A stretch of DNA of 64,000 nt, from positions 52,381,096-52,445,095 of the forward strand of contig OZ024854.1 in the NCBI GenBank assembly GCA_964017155.1, written 5' to 3'. The notes beneath the pieces are model-generated. The model ran no database searches and was not told where the DNA came from. It saw only the letters and a list, made by a program, of their open reading frames with translations. The translations under genes were made by a program, and so were the position numbers. This DNA is from Oasisia sp. SBJ-2009 (Eukaryota; Annelida; Polychaeta; Sabellida; Siboglinidae). Positions 48,005 through 60,449 of the stretch are shown here, one piece after another. The first letter of the stretch is position 1, and each line of letters begins with the position of its first letter.

Positions 48005-48265
48005 GGGAGCTGTGGTCGTGCGGTAGAGCGCCAGACTGTCAATCGAGGGGACAGTGGTTTAATCCCACCTATCACTGTTTCGAAACTTAGGCAATTTCGT
48101 TCACACCACATTTGCTTGTGTCTTTTGGAAGAGATATTAAAGGCTGATGGTCCATTCTATCTGATGTCTATGCCAGGGGAAGTAAAATTCACTAATTCTA
48201 GAGAAGGACAACTCCTGCGTTAGCCAAAGTTTGGGCTGTTTGTAGGAAACCACCTAAGAACTAAC
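48005..48265 (+). mobile_element. tRNA-derived SINE, family C
   Basis: The plus strand starts gagctgtggtcgtgcggtag with agcgccagactgtcaa after it (A box plus tRNA-like stem). The B box ggtttaatccc follows at proper spacing. The body contains caatttcgttcacaccacat, gaagagatattaaa, and a tail region around 48150-48260. No intact tRNA cloverleaf is expected; this is a retroposon. Confidence 0.7.
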
Positions 48266-48269
48266 TGTC

Positions 48270-48545
48270 TATATTACGGTGTTATGTTAATGCATTAGTT
48301 ATGTAATTTGTGAATATTAAGTGTGTGTATTTTGCCACTGTTACATGTCCATTGGCTGTAGTTGTGTGTGGACAGACTCATGTACAGCAAGGGTTGGTGA
48401 GCTGGGGTCACTGATTGAGCAGCTGCTAGGTGGATATTGTCATCACTGGCAGGGAAGTGTAGGAACAGTGGTGATGAAGTGGTACGTTAATTGCTTAAGC
48501 TATAGTATTGATGATGCAGTGTCTAATGTCTATGCAGTGGAATTT
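48270..48545. other. Unassigned DNA between SINE and minisatellite
   Basis: Nothing recognised. Open frame 48321-48554 has no motif. Confidence 0.35.
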
Positions 48546-48546
48546 A

Positions 48547-48870
48547 TGTGCTGAAGCATTAGAACAGTGGTATTATAATGTTAAAGAATTGGAAGTGAAG
48601 TGCTGGAACAGTGGCATTGTAGTGTTAAAGCACTGGTAATGAAGTGTTTAAAAGTTGTATTGTATGCTAAAGCACTGGTAGTGAAGTGTTTGAACAGTGG
48701 TATTGTAGTGTTAAACCACTGGTAGGGAAGTGTTGGAACAGTGGTATTGTAGTGTTAATTAAAGGACTGGTAGTGAAGTGTTGGAACAGTGGTATAATAG
48801 TGTTAAACCACTGGTAGGGAAGTGTTGGAACAGTGGTGATGCAGTGTTTGAGCACTGATGGAGTAAAGCA
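48547..48870. repeat. 44-bp minisatellite, about 7 degenerate copies
   Basis: Unit gtgttaaaccactggtaggg followed by aagtgttggaacagtggtat and tgta. Copies are partial and substituted, so this is an older array. Confidence 0.88.
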
Positions 48871-48874
48871 CTGG

Positions 48875-50025
48875 AACAACAACACAATGTGACATTGCCA
48901 TGTTGGAACAACACCAACAGAGTGTTAGAGGGGCAGTTTGTTGGGGAATCTGCTTAATAAAATTAGACCGATTGTCTGGTGTCAAATGTTTGGTGACTAA
49001 TATCACTCTCATGGTGCAATCAATTCCTCTAATCACGTGCCTGTGTGGCAGTGTGGGTAGTGATTGCTGTGGTCTCTACACACTGCAGCAGAAGTGACTG
49101 TTGCACTAAGATGAACACAGATGTACGTGTTGAGTGTTGAGTCAGTCAGGGTTGAGATGGCCAGCCTCTTTCAATGATGTCTTTACTTCACCACAGTGTT
49201 GTCTTTAGTTCAGCTACAGTAAGAGTTATGTCTGCCTCACATTGCCGCCCACATCAGCATTGAATTTCATTTCTCCCATTACCTCTGTATTTAAATTAGA
49301 CAGTATGCTGGATACTGTGGAACCAGTTGTGGCTGATGTTCCATGACTTTCAAGTGCAGTTATATTTAGCGGCTACATTCAATAAATACACAACTTCGGC
49401 CAAGTCTAATTCACTGCCTTGTCTCAGTCACTGACACTAATTGTTACTTCTTCTCTTTCATTATCTCCTCTCTCTCTCAAGCTCTTCTTCCCGACCACAC
49501 ACATACTCTGAGTGCTTAACCCTTGTACCACGATCACCTTATGGTTAACTCTTGCTCAACCACCGCCCTATCTGCGACTGACTTCAGTCTGTGTACACAG
49601 TACATGCAGAAAACATACAAAATCAGCAGTGATAAGGGGTTAATAGAGTAATGCAGCAGATATGTTCTTATTCATACAGGGACATGAAGGCAGAAAGTCC
49701 TTCTTTATTTGTTTTACTGTTATTTGTAATGTCAGCTACATGAAAAGAAGTCAGGAAGGAGGGAAAGAGGGAAAGAGGGAAAGAGGGAAGGAAGGGGAGT
49801 TGGAGAGACACACACAATTATATTGATATATATAATTGTGTGTGTCTCATATGTTGTGTGCGTGCGTGCATGCGGGCGTGCGTGCGTGCGTGTGTGTATA
49901 GAGGGAGAGATAGGTAGGGAGGGATGGATGGAGAGATAGGGAGAGAGGCGGAGTCATGATTGGAAGGGAAAAGTCTGCACTGAGCAAAGTTGCATAGATG
50001 AGAAAATTGAGAAGGTGCAATGTCT
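48875..50025. other. Unassigned DNA with purine-rich and CGTG-rich stretches
   Basis: No gene recognised. gggaaagagggaaagaggga repeats at 49755-49800. A tgcg/gcgtgcgtgc tract lies at 49856-49895. Confidence 0.45.
49805..49848. repeat. 44-bp palindrome of compound AC/AT/GT microsatellite
   Basis: The 18-bp arms gagacacacacaattata (49805-49822) and tataattgtgtgtgtctc (49831-49848) are perfect reverse complements around an 8-nt loop. Confidence 0.95.
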
Positions 50026-50029
50026 CCGA

Positions 50030-50858
50030 GCTATAAGGTGTGCTCTGTTGACAGTCTACAGTTAGAAGGTGTGCTCTGTTGACAGTCTACAGCTAGAAGG
50101 TGTGCTCTGTTGACAGTCTACAGCTAGAAGGTGTGCTCTGTTGACAGTCTACAGCTAGAAGGTGTGCTCTGTTGACAGTCTACAGCTAGAAGGTGTGCTC
50201 TGTTGACAGTCTACAGCTAGAAGGTGTGCTCTGTTGACAGTCTACAGCTAGAAGGTGTGCTCTGTTGACAGTCTACAGCTAGAAGGTGTGCTCTGTTGAC
50301 AGTCTACAGTTAGAAGGTGTGCTCTGTTGACAGTCTACAGTTAGAAGGTGTGCTCTGTTGACAGTCTACAGCTAGAAGGTGTGCTCTGTTAACAGTCTAC
50401 AGTTAGAAGGTGTGCTCTGTTGACATTCTACAGCTAGAAGGTGTGCTCTGTTGACAGTCTACAGCTAGAAGGTGTGCTCTGTTGACAGTCTACAGCTAGA
50501 AGGTGTGCTCTGTTGACAGTCTACAGCTAGAAGGTGTGCTCTGTTGACAGTCTACAGCTAGAAGGTGTGCTCTGTTGACAGTCTACAGTTAGAAGGTGTG
50601 CTCTGTTGACAGTCTACAGCTAGAATGTGTGCTCTGTTGACAGTCTACAGTTAGAAGGTGTGCTCTGTTGACAGTCTACAGCTAGAATGTGTGCTCTGTT
50701 GACAGTCTACAGCTAGAAGGTGTGCTCTGTTGACAGTCTACAGTTAGAAGGTGTGCTCTGTTGACATTCTACAGCTAGAAGGTGTGCTCTGTTGACAGTC
50801 TACAGCTAGAAGGTGTGCTCTGTTGACAGTCTACAGCTAGAAGGTGTGCTCTGTTGAT
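50030..50858. repeat. 31-bp minisatellite, about 27 copies
   Basis: Unit ctagaaggtgtgctctgttg followed by acagtctacag. Very few variants (cta/tta, aggtg/aatgtg, cagtc/cattc), hence recent expansion. Confidence 0.97.
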
Positions 50859-50869
50859 GTCTTTGTTAA

Positions 50870-52850
50870 GCTCACGTTAACTGCATTCACATGTGACATG
50901 CAGCTGTCAACAGTGTCACACACTGGCAGTGTCCTTGTGTTCTCCTAACAAGTTAACTGTTGTCACTTTTTACATCACTGCAATTGCTGTCTGGGTAAGC
51001 ACTGTGATTGTGTAATAAGATTATTTGAACATTTTCAAGTCTACTGAGCCTCCAATCCAATTATCCATGCTGGTTGCCATGCTTTCCTGCCATTATTGTT
51101 GCAGCACTTTGTATTTCTCCCGCACATTTATTTGTATTTATCTGAATTTCTTTTAGGACAAAAAGTTTATAATGATGTTTTAAAATCTTACGCAGCTGCC
51201 AACAAGTGGTTTTAGGATAAAAGGTTGATTTGTTTTGAAATCATATGCAACCGTCGACAATCTGCAGTGACAATATAGATAATATGAGTAATCAGTACTT
51301 CCAAAAGCACTCGTACTCATTACTCAAGTACTACCAGGGCTGAGATACTTGGTCCTCGCACATATCAAAGTACTCATACTTGTTACTCAAACACTTTAGT
51401 CAGGTACCTGTCTTAACACTGCACCCCAAAGCTTTCAAACTGAACAGGTAATACAAATAATCTACATTTTGAACATGGCTCATTAAAATGCACCTTCAGC
51501 AAACATATTTCACTAGTTCTAGATAAATGACTCCATGTCAGCCTAGCTAGGTGGCAACTGTATTATGAAGTACCCAGTTACTGCCCCCACCAGCCTTGTT
51601 GCTTTCAAACCATATTTCATCAATCTGTTTCCACAATCAATTCATTGTTGTTCAACATTTCCAAAGTACAAAACTTTGACACCAATTGACATATAACATG
51701 TTTAGTTGATTTAATTAACACTTGCATAAAATGCACTGGCCGCTAATGTGAGAAAATCAACACAGCAATGCTTATTGATAGGTGCATGTGAAAAACTGCA
51801 CCATGGCCCATGCATTGATGCAGGGATGATTAACTTATTGCTGTACTCAGAGCATTGCAAACAGATGTACATATCCACAGAACATTGCAAACAATTGTAC
51901 ATATGATAACACATCTACAAGAGGTAGAAAAACTGGCTGGACAAGGAAGAAATTTATAAAAACATTGAGGAACTCCTGAACTAGCTGTTTTTAAGCATTT
52001 AAAGGAACTAATTATCATTAGTCTATTTAATTATCAATAGTTTGATGATCAATTGCTAATACAGTTAATATTTTTATCACGCATGTATTCTCTGTGTTTT
52101 GATTATAACACAGTGACATAACAGAGAATACAGGGCATTTTATAGATTAAAGTAACAATTAATTGTGCTTGTATATTCAGAAGAATCACTCAGATTCATT
52201 GAAAATAAAAGCAGCCAACAGCCTTTCACCAAGACATTTTGTAACTATTCCCCAAATTGACACCGTACTTGTGTGCTAGCTCTGTGAACTTCGGAGGCAC
52301 CAGTAAATGACACCCTGCCACGATCATGTTAGTATCTGCTTTGGGATGGTTACTGCAGGAACAACAGGCCCACCATCCCAGTCATGTTGACATAATTTGT
52401 AGCTTCTTATGGAAGGATGTCAGATGTAACAAGACTGGTTCTGAGTGGATGTGTTGAGGTGTTCCCTGCATCAATGGGGCTATTTCTGGTGTGGGGTTTG
52501 TCCCCCTGCCTCCTGTCAACATCAGTTATACACATATACAGTCAGATTCTATGAATGATATTTGAACCCAAGCTAATTGAAGGAGCACATGACTAGCCTG
52601 TTGACATCATTGACGATTGACAACACTTAACTTACCTGGTAGTTAGATGATGTCTCTGTCACAGGTGTCATTGTCACAGAGGCGCAGTGACAGCAGCACT
52701 CGTGATGACTGATAGCAAGACTGTCATCCAATGTTGTGCTTGACAGTGTGTTTGATTCAGTGGGCGTGCCAGCAGGAGTCTGCCACTCACAGTGGCTATC
52801 ATTGTTTGATGAGGACACCAATCAATGCCTTCCTGGGCAGGCTTTTAATT
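50870..52850. other. Unassigned DNA
   Basis: No gene recognised over 2 kb. Near 51295-51420 repeated words (gtactcattactcaagtact, caaagtactcatacttgtta) recall hAT subterminal motifs, at low confidence. Confidence 0.35.
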
Positions 52851-52851
52851 C

Positions 52852-53484
52852 CTGGCACGATGGGAGGCGGATTTATCTTCCTGGCACAATGCAGTGGGAG
52901 GCGGATTTATCTTCCTGGCACAATGCAGTGGGAGGCGGATTTATTTTCCTGGCATGATACAGTGGGAGGCGGATTTATCTTCCTGGCACGATACAGTGGG
53001 AGACGGATTTATCTTCCTAGCACGATACAGTGGGAGGCGGATTTATCTTCCTAGCACGATACAGTGGGAGGCGGATTTATCTTCCTGGCACGATACAGTG
53101 GGAGGCAGATTTATCTTCCTGGCACGATACAGTGGGAGGCAGATTTATCTTCCTAGCACGATACAGTGGGAGGCGGATTTATCTTCCTGGCACGATACAG
53201 TGGGAGGCGGATTTATCTTCCTGGCACGATACAGTGGGAGGCGGATTTATCTTCCTGGCACGATACAATGGGAGGCAGATTGATCTTCCTAGCACGATAC
53301 AGTGGGAGGCAGATTTATCTTCCTGGCACAATACAGTGGGAGGCGGATTTATCTTCCTGGCACGATACAGTGGGAGGCGGATTTATCTTCTTGGCACGAT
53401 ACAGTGGGAGGCGGATTTATCTTCTTGGCACGATACAGTGGGAGGCAGATTTATCTTCCTGGCACGATACAGTGGGAGGCGGTC
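52852..53484. repeat. 34-bp minisatellite, about 18 copies
   Basis: Unit gtgggaggcggatttatctt followed by cctggcacgataca, with variants gcgg/gcag and ctggc/ctagc/ttggc. It passes without a break into the related 35/37-bp array on its right. Confidence 0.96.
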
Positions 53485-54812
53485 CTTTCTTCCTGACTTG
53501 ATACAGTGGGGAGGAGGTCTTGTGTCTTCCTGACATGATACAGTGGGGAGGAGGTCTTATCTCTTCCTGACATGATACAGTGGGGAGGAGGTCTTATCTC
53601 TTCCTGACATGATACAGTGGGGAGGAGGTCTTATCTCTTCCTGACATGATACAGTGGGGAGGAGGTCCTTTCTTCCTGACATGATACAGTGGGGAGGAGG
53701 TTTTATCTCTTCCTGACATGATACAGTAGGGAGGAGGTCTTATCTCTTCCTGACATGATACAGTGGGGAGGAGGTCTTTTCTCTTCCTGACATGATACAG
53801 TGGGGAGGAGGTCTTATCTCTTCCTGACATGATACAGTGGGGAGGAGGTCCTTTCTTCCTGACATGATACAGTGGGGAGGAGGTCCTTTCTTCCTGACAT
53901 GATACAGTAGGGAGGAGGTCTTATCTCTGCCTGACATGATACAGTGGGGAGGAGGTCTTATCTCTTCCTGACATGATACAGTGGGGAGGAGGTCCTTTCT
54001 TCCTGACATGATACAGTGGGGAGGAGGTCCTTTCTTCCTGACATGATACAGTAGGGAGGAGGTCTTATCTCTTCCTGACATGATACAGTGGGGAGGAGGT
54101 CCTTTCTTCCTGACATGATACAGTAGGGAGGAGGTCTTATCTCTTCCTGACATGATACAGTGGGGAGGAGGTCCTTTCTTCCTGACATGATACAGTGGGG
54201 AGGAGGTCCTTTCTTCCTGACATGATACAGTAGGGAGGAGGTCTTATCTCTTCCTGACATGATACAGTGGGGAGGAGATCCTTTCTTCCTGACATGATAC
54301 AGTAGGGAGGAGGTCTTATCTCTTCCTGACATGATACAGTGGGGAGGAGGTCCTTTCTTCCTGACATGATACAGTGGGGAGGAGGTCCTTTCTTCCTGAC
54401 ATGATACAGTAGGGAGGAGGTCTTATCTCTTCCTGACATGATACAGTGGGGAGGAGGTCCTTTCTTCCTGACATGATACAGTAGGGAGGAGGTCTTATCT
54501 CTTCCTGACATGATACAGTGGGGAGGAGGTCCTTTCTTCCTGACATGATACAGTGGGGAGGAGGTCCTTTCTTCCTGACATGATACAGTAGGGAGGAGGT
54601 CTTATCTCTTCCTGACATGATACAGTGGGGAGGAGGTCCTTTCTTCCTGACATGATACAGTAGGGAGGAGGTCTTATCTCTTCCTGACATGATACAGTGG
54701 GGAGGAGGTCCTTTCTTCCTGACATGATACAGTAGGGAGGAGGTCTTATCTCTGCCTGACATGATACAGTAGGGAGGAGGTCTTATCTCTGCCTGACATG
54801 ATACAGTGGGGA
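53485..54812. repeat. 35/37-bp minisatellite with 179-bp higher-order unit
   Basis: Two monomer types alternate. The 37-bp type is gtggggaggaggtcttatct followed by cttcctgacatgataca. The 35-bp type has ggtcctttcttcctgac instead. From about 53960 to 54760 the order repeats every 179 bp (37+35+35+37+35), with the tagggagg variant in fixed position. The shared ttcctg...gatacagtggg backbone shows kinship with the 34-bp array. Confidence 0.96.
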
Positions 54813-54892
54813 GAGGCAGGCTTCAGTGAGTTTCTGATCTTCTTGGTAGGGTACAGTGGAAGTGTTATCTTCCTGGCAGGTTAGTATGTTGT

Positions 54893-55600
54893 GGGGGGGT
54901 CTTGTTGGGGGGTCTTCTTATGAGTGTGCTTTTGGGGGGTCTTGTTATGAGGGTGTCTTGTTGTGGGGGTGTATTGTTGTAAGGTTGTCTTGTGGGGGTC
55001 TTGTTGTGGGGTGTCTTGTTGTGGGGGTGTATTGTTGTAAGGTTGTCTTGTGGGGGGTCTTGTTGTGGGGTGTCTTGTTGTGGGGGTCTTGTTGTGGGGG
55101 TCTTGTTGTGGGGTGTCTTGTTGTGGGGGGGTCTTGTTGTAGGGGGTCTTGTTGTAGGGGGTCTTGTTATGGGGGTCTTGTTGTGGGGTGTCTTGTTGTG
55201 GGGTGTCTTGTTGTAGGGGTATTGTTGTGGGGTGTCTTGTTGTGGGGGGTCTTGTTGTAGGGGGTCTTGTTATGGGGGTCTTGTTGTAGGGGGTCTTGTT
55301 GTGGGGTGTCTTGTTGTGGGGGTCTTGTTGTGGGGTGTCTTGTTGTGGGGGTCTTGTTGAGGGGGGTCTTGTTGTAGGGGGTCTTGTTGTGGGGTGTCTT
55401 GTTGTGGGGGGTCTTGTTGTAGGGGTCTTGTTGTGGGGTCTTGTTGTAGGGAGTCTTGTTATGGGGGTCTTGTTTTGGGGGGTCTTGTTGTAAGGGGTCT
55501 TGTTTTAGGGGGTCTTGTTGTGGGAGTCTTGTTGTAGGGAGTCTTGATGTGGGGGTCTTGTTGTAGGGAGTCTTGTTATGGGGGTATTGTTGTAGGCTGT
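54893..55600. repeat. G/T-rich 16-18-bp minisatellite, about 40 copies
   Basis: Unit of the form ttgttgtgggggtc, with length-variable G runs (three to seven). No C except in gtc/gtcttg; the plus strand has quadruplex-compatible G runs. Confidence 0.95.
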
Positions 55601-55614
55601 CTTGTGTTCCTGAC

Positions 55615-56140
55615 AGGATCCAGTGTGGGGTTTTGACTTCATGATAGTGTTATCTTCCTTAATGGGCAAAATAAAAAATAAATTAATATTGATATTTAAT
55701 TCTACACTGCTGGTATGTTATGTTGTACTCCTGTACAATATTAGCATGTTAGATGTGAAACTTATTGTATTAACCTTTTGACTTCAGTTTGTAGCTTTGT
55801 GCTGTAGTTTCTGAGTTGTCATGTTTGCCCATGTATAATTGATGTGCTTCCATTGTGGAACTACATGTACAGGATTCACAGGTGGTGACCTTTATGTTGG
55901 ACCCAAATGATGTATGAAAACATCAGCATAAATTATTGCTAAGTGTCATAATTGTTTCATTAATCAGTTATGCATCCATTGCATCTCCAGCCTGTTTGCA
56001 TACAAAAATCACACACATGTATTTTCATATAATTCTAAAAAAATACTAGAAACACCTAATACATTACTTTTTAAGCAGAATTCATTTCTCACAAAATTCC
56101 CACAATTGTGTCTGTTTCAGGTGTAGTTTATGTTGTAGTA
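55615..56140. other. Unassigned AT-rich DNA
   Basis: Nothing recognised. Confidence 0.4.
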
Positions 56141-56142
56141 CA

Positions 56143-56147
56143 ATTAT

Positions 56148-56192
<45 letters not shown>

Positions 56193-56197
56193 ATAAA
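56143..56197. repeat. (TA)n microsatellite left of SINE
   Basis: Imperfect TA run directly at the 3' end of the minus-strand SINE. Confidence 0.93.
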
Positions 56198-56207
56198 GTA
56201 TAAAAAG

Positions 56208-56524
56208 GCAAGTTCTAGCGCAGTATCCAGTCCTCAGGACCGCTCAAAGCGCTTTACACTTTACTTCCCAGACAGACCTGTTCACTCAGACACCATCTCG
56301 GCTTCTCTGGGAAGCATCCAGCCATTTGTGACTATTAATGTGCGAAGGCTGCTCGTACATATATCCATCACTGTCTATAGCCAGGTACTCATTTATTCAG
56401 CTGAGTGAACTGGAGCAATGTAGAGTGAAAAAACTTGCCCAAGGTTTTAACACCGCAGCCAGGATTTGAACCCGAGTTCTCGTAGTCGAGAGTCCGAAGC
56501 TCTACCCCTGAGCCACTGCGCTCT

Positions 56525-56525
<1 letters not shown>
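56208..56525 (-). mobile_element. tRNA-derived SINE, family A, well-preserved copy
   Basis: The minus strand starts gtagagcgcagtggctcagg, then ggtagagcttcgg (A box TGGCTCAGGGG). The B box ggttcaaatcc follows about 40 bp on. The body carries the blocks shared with 31120-31450, including gctcaaagcgctttacac (plus-strand reading). It is flanked on both sides by (TA)n, so it either inserted in such a run or carries a (TA)n tail. Confidence 0.88.
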
Positions 56526-56559
<34 letters not shown>

Positions 56560-56560
56560 C
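56526..56560. repeat. (TA)n microsatellite right of SINE
   Basis: TA run immediately at the 5' end of the SINE. Confidence 0.93.
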
Positions 56561-56561
56561 A

Positions 56562-57515
56562 TATTATATCAGTAGATATGATCAGTAACTATAATGTAAA
56601 GAAAACATTATTAACTAAGACAAGTTGAGTCACTTGCTATTATGTATATATGGGTATTAACCCCAGCTAGTGTAATGTTACTATATACATTCTTATATGT
56701 TTCTTAATGACATCTGACTTCGGTGTGAAATACTACCAAACCAGAGATAGAACCATGCCTATTTTCCTGTGTCATTGAGGACAGTGTCAGAAGTAGAGTC
56801 ATGGTGCATGTAGTCTTCCATGGCATTGTGTCACATAGCACCATGCCACTCCAGGAGTGGACGGTAGAAACATCACTGGACGAGTGGTGGGTGGGTAAAA
56901 AACAAGTAGCAAAAGAGATCTTAAAAAAACAGATATTTATTGTTTCTTTCTGGTCTTAATAGACTTAAAACACCTCTTGATTGATTGATTAATATGTATT
57001 TGAATTAACATACATGTGTGTTTACCAAAACATTTTGACTGGCAAAACTGTTATCCTGCATAAAGCCCTGGATATTTTTGTTTCCTTGTATGCAATCATG
57101 TATTTGTCAAATAAAAACTGAAGACATGATCTAGCTGTGAACTGTAATGTCAAAACTGAAACGATCCATGTTCTCAAGTCAACTAATTCTGCTGTTTCCT
57201 AAAGCTAAGCACACCGCAAAATTTTTGGATGACACTCATAAATTTTATTAAATATTAAAATCTAACTAAACAAATAAGTAGTTGTGCTTGTAAATGATAC
57301 ACAGCCACAGTGCACGAGGTGCTGTGTTTGTTGAAGGGACGCATCACTGAACTCATGCAGTCAGCATGTTTGTCACTGCATTAAAAAATGATGCACACCG
57401 GATGACCAGCCTCAACTCAACAACACTTGTCTACGTCTCTACCACAGGTACAGGCTGTGCATGGCTCATGTAATCACAACGGTTGTTGTGGTGATTTGAT
57501 TTTCAAATCAGGTCA
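56562..57515. other. Unassigned DNA
   Basis: No gene recognised. Confidence 0.4.
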
Positions 57516-57521
57516 AACCTG

Positions 57522-58815
57522 TCAGATGACCATCCCACAGACAGATGACCATCACGCACACAGATGACCATCACACAGACAGATGACCATCACACAGACA
57601 GATGACCACCACAGAGACAGATGACCACCTCACAGACAGGTGACCATCCCAAAGACAGATGACCATCACACAGACAGATGACCATCAAACAGATTGATGA
57701 CCACCACACAGATTGATGACCACCACACAGACAGATGACCATCACAGACAGATGACCACCTCACAGACAGATGACAATCACAGATAGATGACCACCTCAC
57801 AGACAGATGACCATCACACAGACAGATGACCATCACACAGACAGATGACCACCACACAGACGGATGACCACCACAGAGACAGATGACCATCACACAGACA
57901 GATGACCACCTCACAGACAGATGACCACCACAGAGACAGATGACCACCTCACAGACAGATGACCACCACAGAGACAGATGACTATCACACAGACAGATGA
58001 CCACCTCACAGACAGATGACCACCGCAGAGACAGATGACCACCTCACAGACAGGTGACCATCCAACAGACAGCTGATCATCACACAGACAGATGACCATC
58101 ACACAGACAGATGACCATCACACAGACGGATGACCATCACACAGACGGATGACCATCACACAGACAGATGACCATCACACAGACAGATGACCATCACGCA
58201 GACAGATGACCATCACACAGACAGATGACCATCACACAGACAGATGACCATCACACAGACAGATGACCATCACACAGACAGATGACCATCACACAGACTG
58301 ATGACCATCACACAGACTGATGACCACCACACAGACAGATGACCATCACACAGACTGACCACCACACAGACGGATGACCACCACACAGACGGATGACCAT
58401 CACACATACTGATGACCATCACACAGACTGATGACCACCACACAGACAGATGACCACCTCACAGACGGATGACCATCGCACAGACAGATGACCATCCCAC
58501 AGACAGATGACCATCACACAGACAGATGACCATCACACAGACAGATGACCACCACACAGACAGATGACCATCACACAGACAGATGACCATCACACAGACG
58601 GATGACCATCACACAGACAGATGACCACCTCACAGACAGATGACCACCACACAGACGGATGACCATCACACAGACGGATGACCATCACACAGACAGATGA
58701 CCACCACACAGACAGATGACCATCACAGACAGATGACCACCTCACAGACAGATGATCACCACACTGACAGATGACCATCACACAAATAGGTGACCATCAC
58801 ATAAACAGATGAGCA
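57522..58815. repeat. 19-bp minisatellite, about 68 copies
   Basis: Unit gatgaccatcacacagaca, with variants accacc, acctcacag and actgatg. The copy order is irregular, and units of 17-19 bp mix. Confidence 0.96.
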
Positions 58816-58824
58816 TCACACAGA

Positions 58825-60380
58825 AGTTGTGTTACCTTTTGCCCAGCATGTGGTGCCAGACTTATTCTAAGGCGAACAAACTCGAGACTGGCAACATAAG
58901 TCTGACAGCACTGTGCTCTGTTTTACTCTCAAATGTGTATTCATTCAACCGACTTTTGTACACTATCACATTTGTTCCAGTCACAAATCTTGTGGTACAC
59001 ATATGCATATTAACTCACAGACACACAAACCAGTCAATTGATCAAAAGTCAATCTATTTATTCTAATATTTTATTAACTTATTATTTTAGCTCACAGTGT
59101 CGTATCCTTTACATTGCATGACCGTGAAATTCAATGTACAAATAATTTATTTATCTATTTATTATATTTATCTTATTAATTTATTCATCCTTTTAATGTA
59201 CATTTAATGTACAATTAATTGGGTTTATCTATTTGCCATATTTATTTTATTAACTTATTATTTTAGCGCACAATCAATTACAACTGCAGCGTAGTGAAAT
59301 ATCACTTTTAAGCAGTAAATATTTGAAGACTTGAAGTCAAGTGTATAATGACCTGAAATAAACATTAAACACGTGTGTGCGTGCGTGCGTGCGGGCGGGC
59401 GGGCGTGCGTGCGTGCGTGCGTGCATGTGTGTGACACCCATCTTGAAGCCATGTATTATATTTGTTAACCTATGTGACTTTTCAAGACCTTGTTTGCTCT
59501 TTAGTTTTTTACCAAGCCAGTAATATTTCTACCCGTCCAAATGCTATGGATCATTGTAAAAATAATTATTGATAACTAGTCACATTTCTGTAGGAAAGTA
59601 GGTTATTGGTAGGTTATCTATAGGTTATTTTATTTTTTTATGTAACGGGATTATTTGTCCCTTGAGAAGTGATTTGTGGTTGTCAGTGACCACAAGCTGT
59701 CACATGTACAGGCAGGTGCATTCAGCCGTACTCAAGTCTAAACTGTGTGACAAAAAACATTAATAAATGATCACTGGTTGACGTATTGTGAGCGTGACTT
59801 GCTATTTTGAGATTGTCAGTAATTGATACTAATCTTCTGTTTAAGACTTTGAATACACTCAACTTATCAATGTGAGATAATAAATATTAACACATGTATA
59901 GTTGACAAATCAACTTTTATCAATTACTTACAGCATGTTGTATTTTTCAGTTGCATATTTAGTTTTCATGATTTAAGGCAGTTACATGAAAAATACAGTA
60001 AATTCATTCTGCCATTTTTGTATAGGCTTCTGTTTTTAACCATGCAATGCTAAATGGTGTATGACATGATTGACATCATATTATGTTCCAGAGGGAATTG
60101 TGCTTGTCTCTAGTGCAATTTTCCGGTTGTTGCTAACATGTCTTTCAATGATTAGTTTTAAGTGTGCTCCTCAGCACCTGTAGTGCTGTCAGTAGGACAC
60201 TGTACACGCCCAGTAGCCACAGACAGACACATAAGAAATATTAGGCACACCTTGATTCTAACGCCCATGGGTAACAGAAAGCTGAATATCTAGGGAGTAG
60301 TGCTAAGTACTTTGGGAATGCAATAATGGTCAGGATCAAATGGCCAGACACCATGCCATCTATGATAACACACTGTGTTC
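58825..60380. other. Unassigned AT-rich DNA with (GTGC)n tract
   Basis: No gene recognised. A gtgcgtgcgtgcgggcgggc tract lies at 59372-59425. Between 59060 and 59280 a phrase similar to tattttattaacttattatt occurs twice. Confidence 0.45.
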
Positions 60381-60384
60381 TTGA

Positions 60385-60445
60385 TTATAGATAACAGAGA
60401 AACCAATTTAGGGCAGTTCCGGAAACTTCAAAGGCCATAGCTCTT
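60385..60445 (-). pseudogene. Very short reverse-transcriptase fragment
   Basis: A minus-strand frame reads FEVSGTALNWFLCYL and then stops. This fits the segment (F)GxSGxALxWFxSYL found just before the GVPQGS block in several LINE reverse transcriptases. Nothing else of the domain is visible nearby, so coincidence is possible. Confidence 0.35.
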
Positions 60446-60449
60446 GATG

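Noticed and set aside
48005..48080. Functional tRNA gene
   Set aside because: A and B boxes fit, but the cloverleaf is imperfect and the sequence continues into a SINE body. The heads at 56450-56525, 31380-31445, 31463-31530 and 29962-30028 are rejected as tRNAs for the same reason.
57522..58815. CRISPR-like direct repeats
   Set aside because: Units are contiguous without unique spacers, and the genome is eukaryotic; this is a minisatellite. The same holds for all other arrays.
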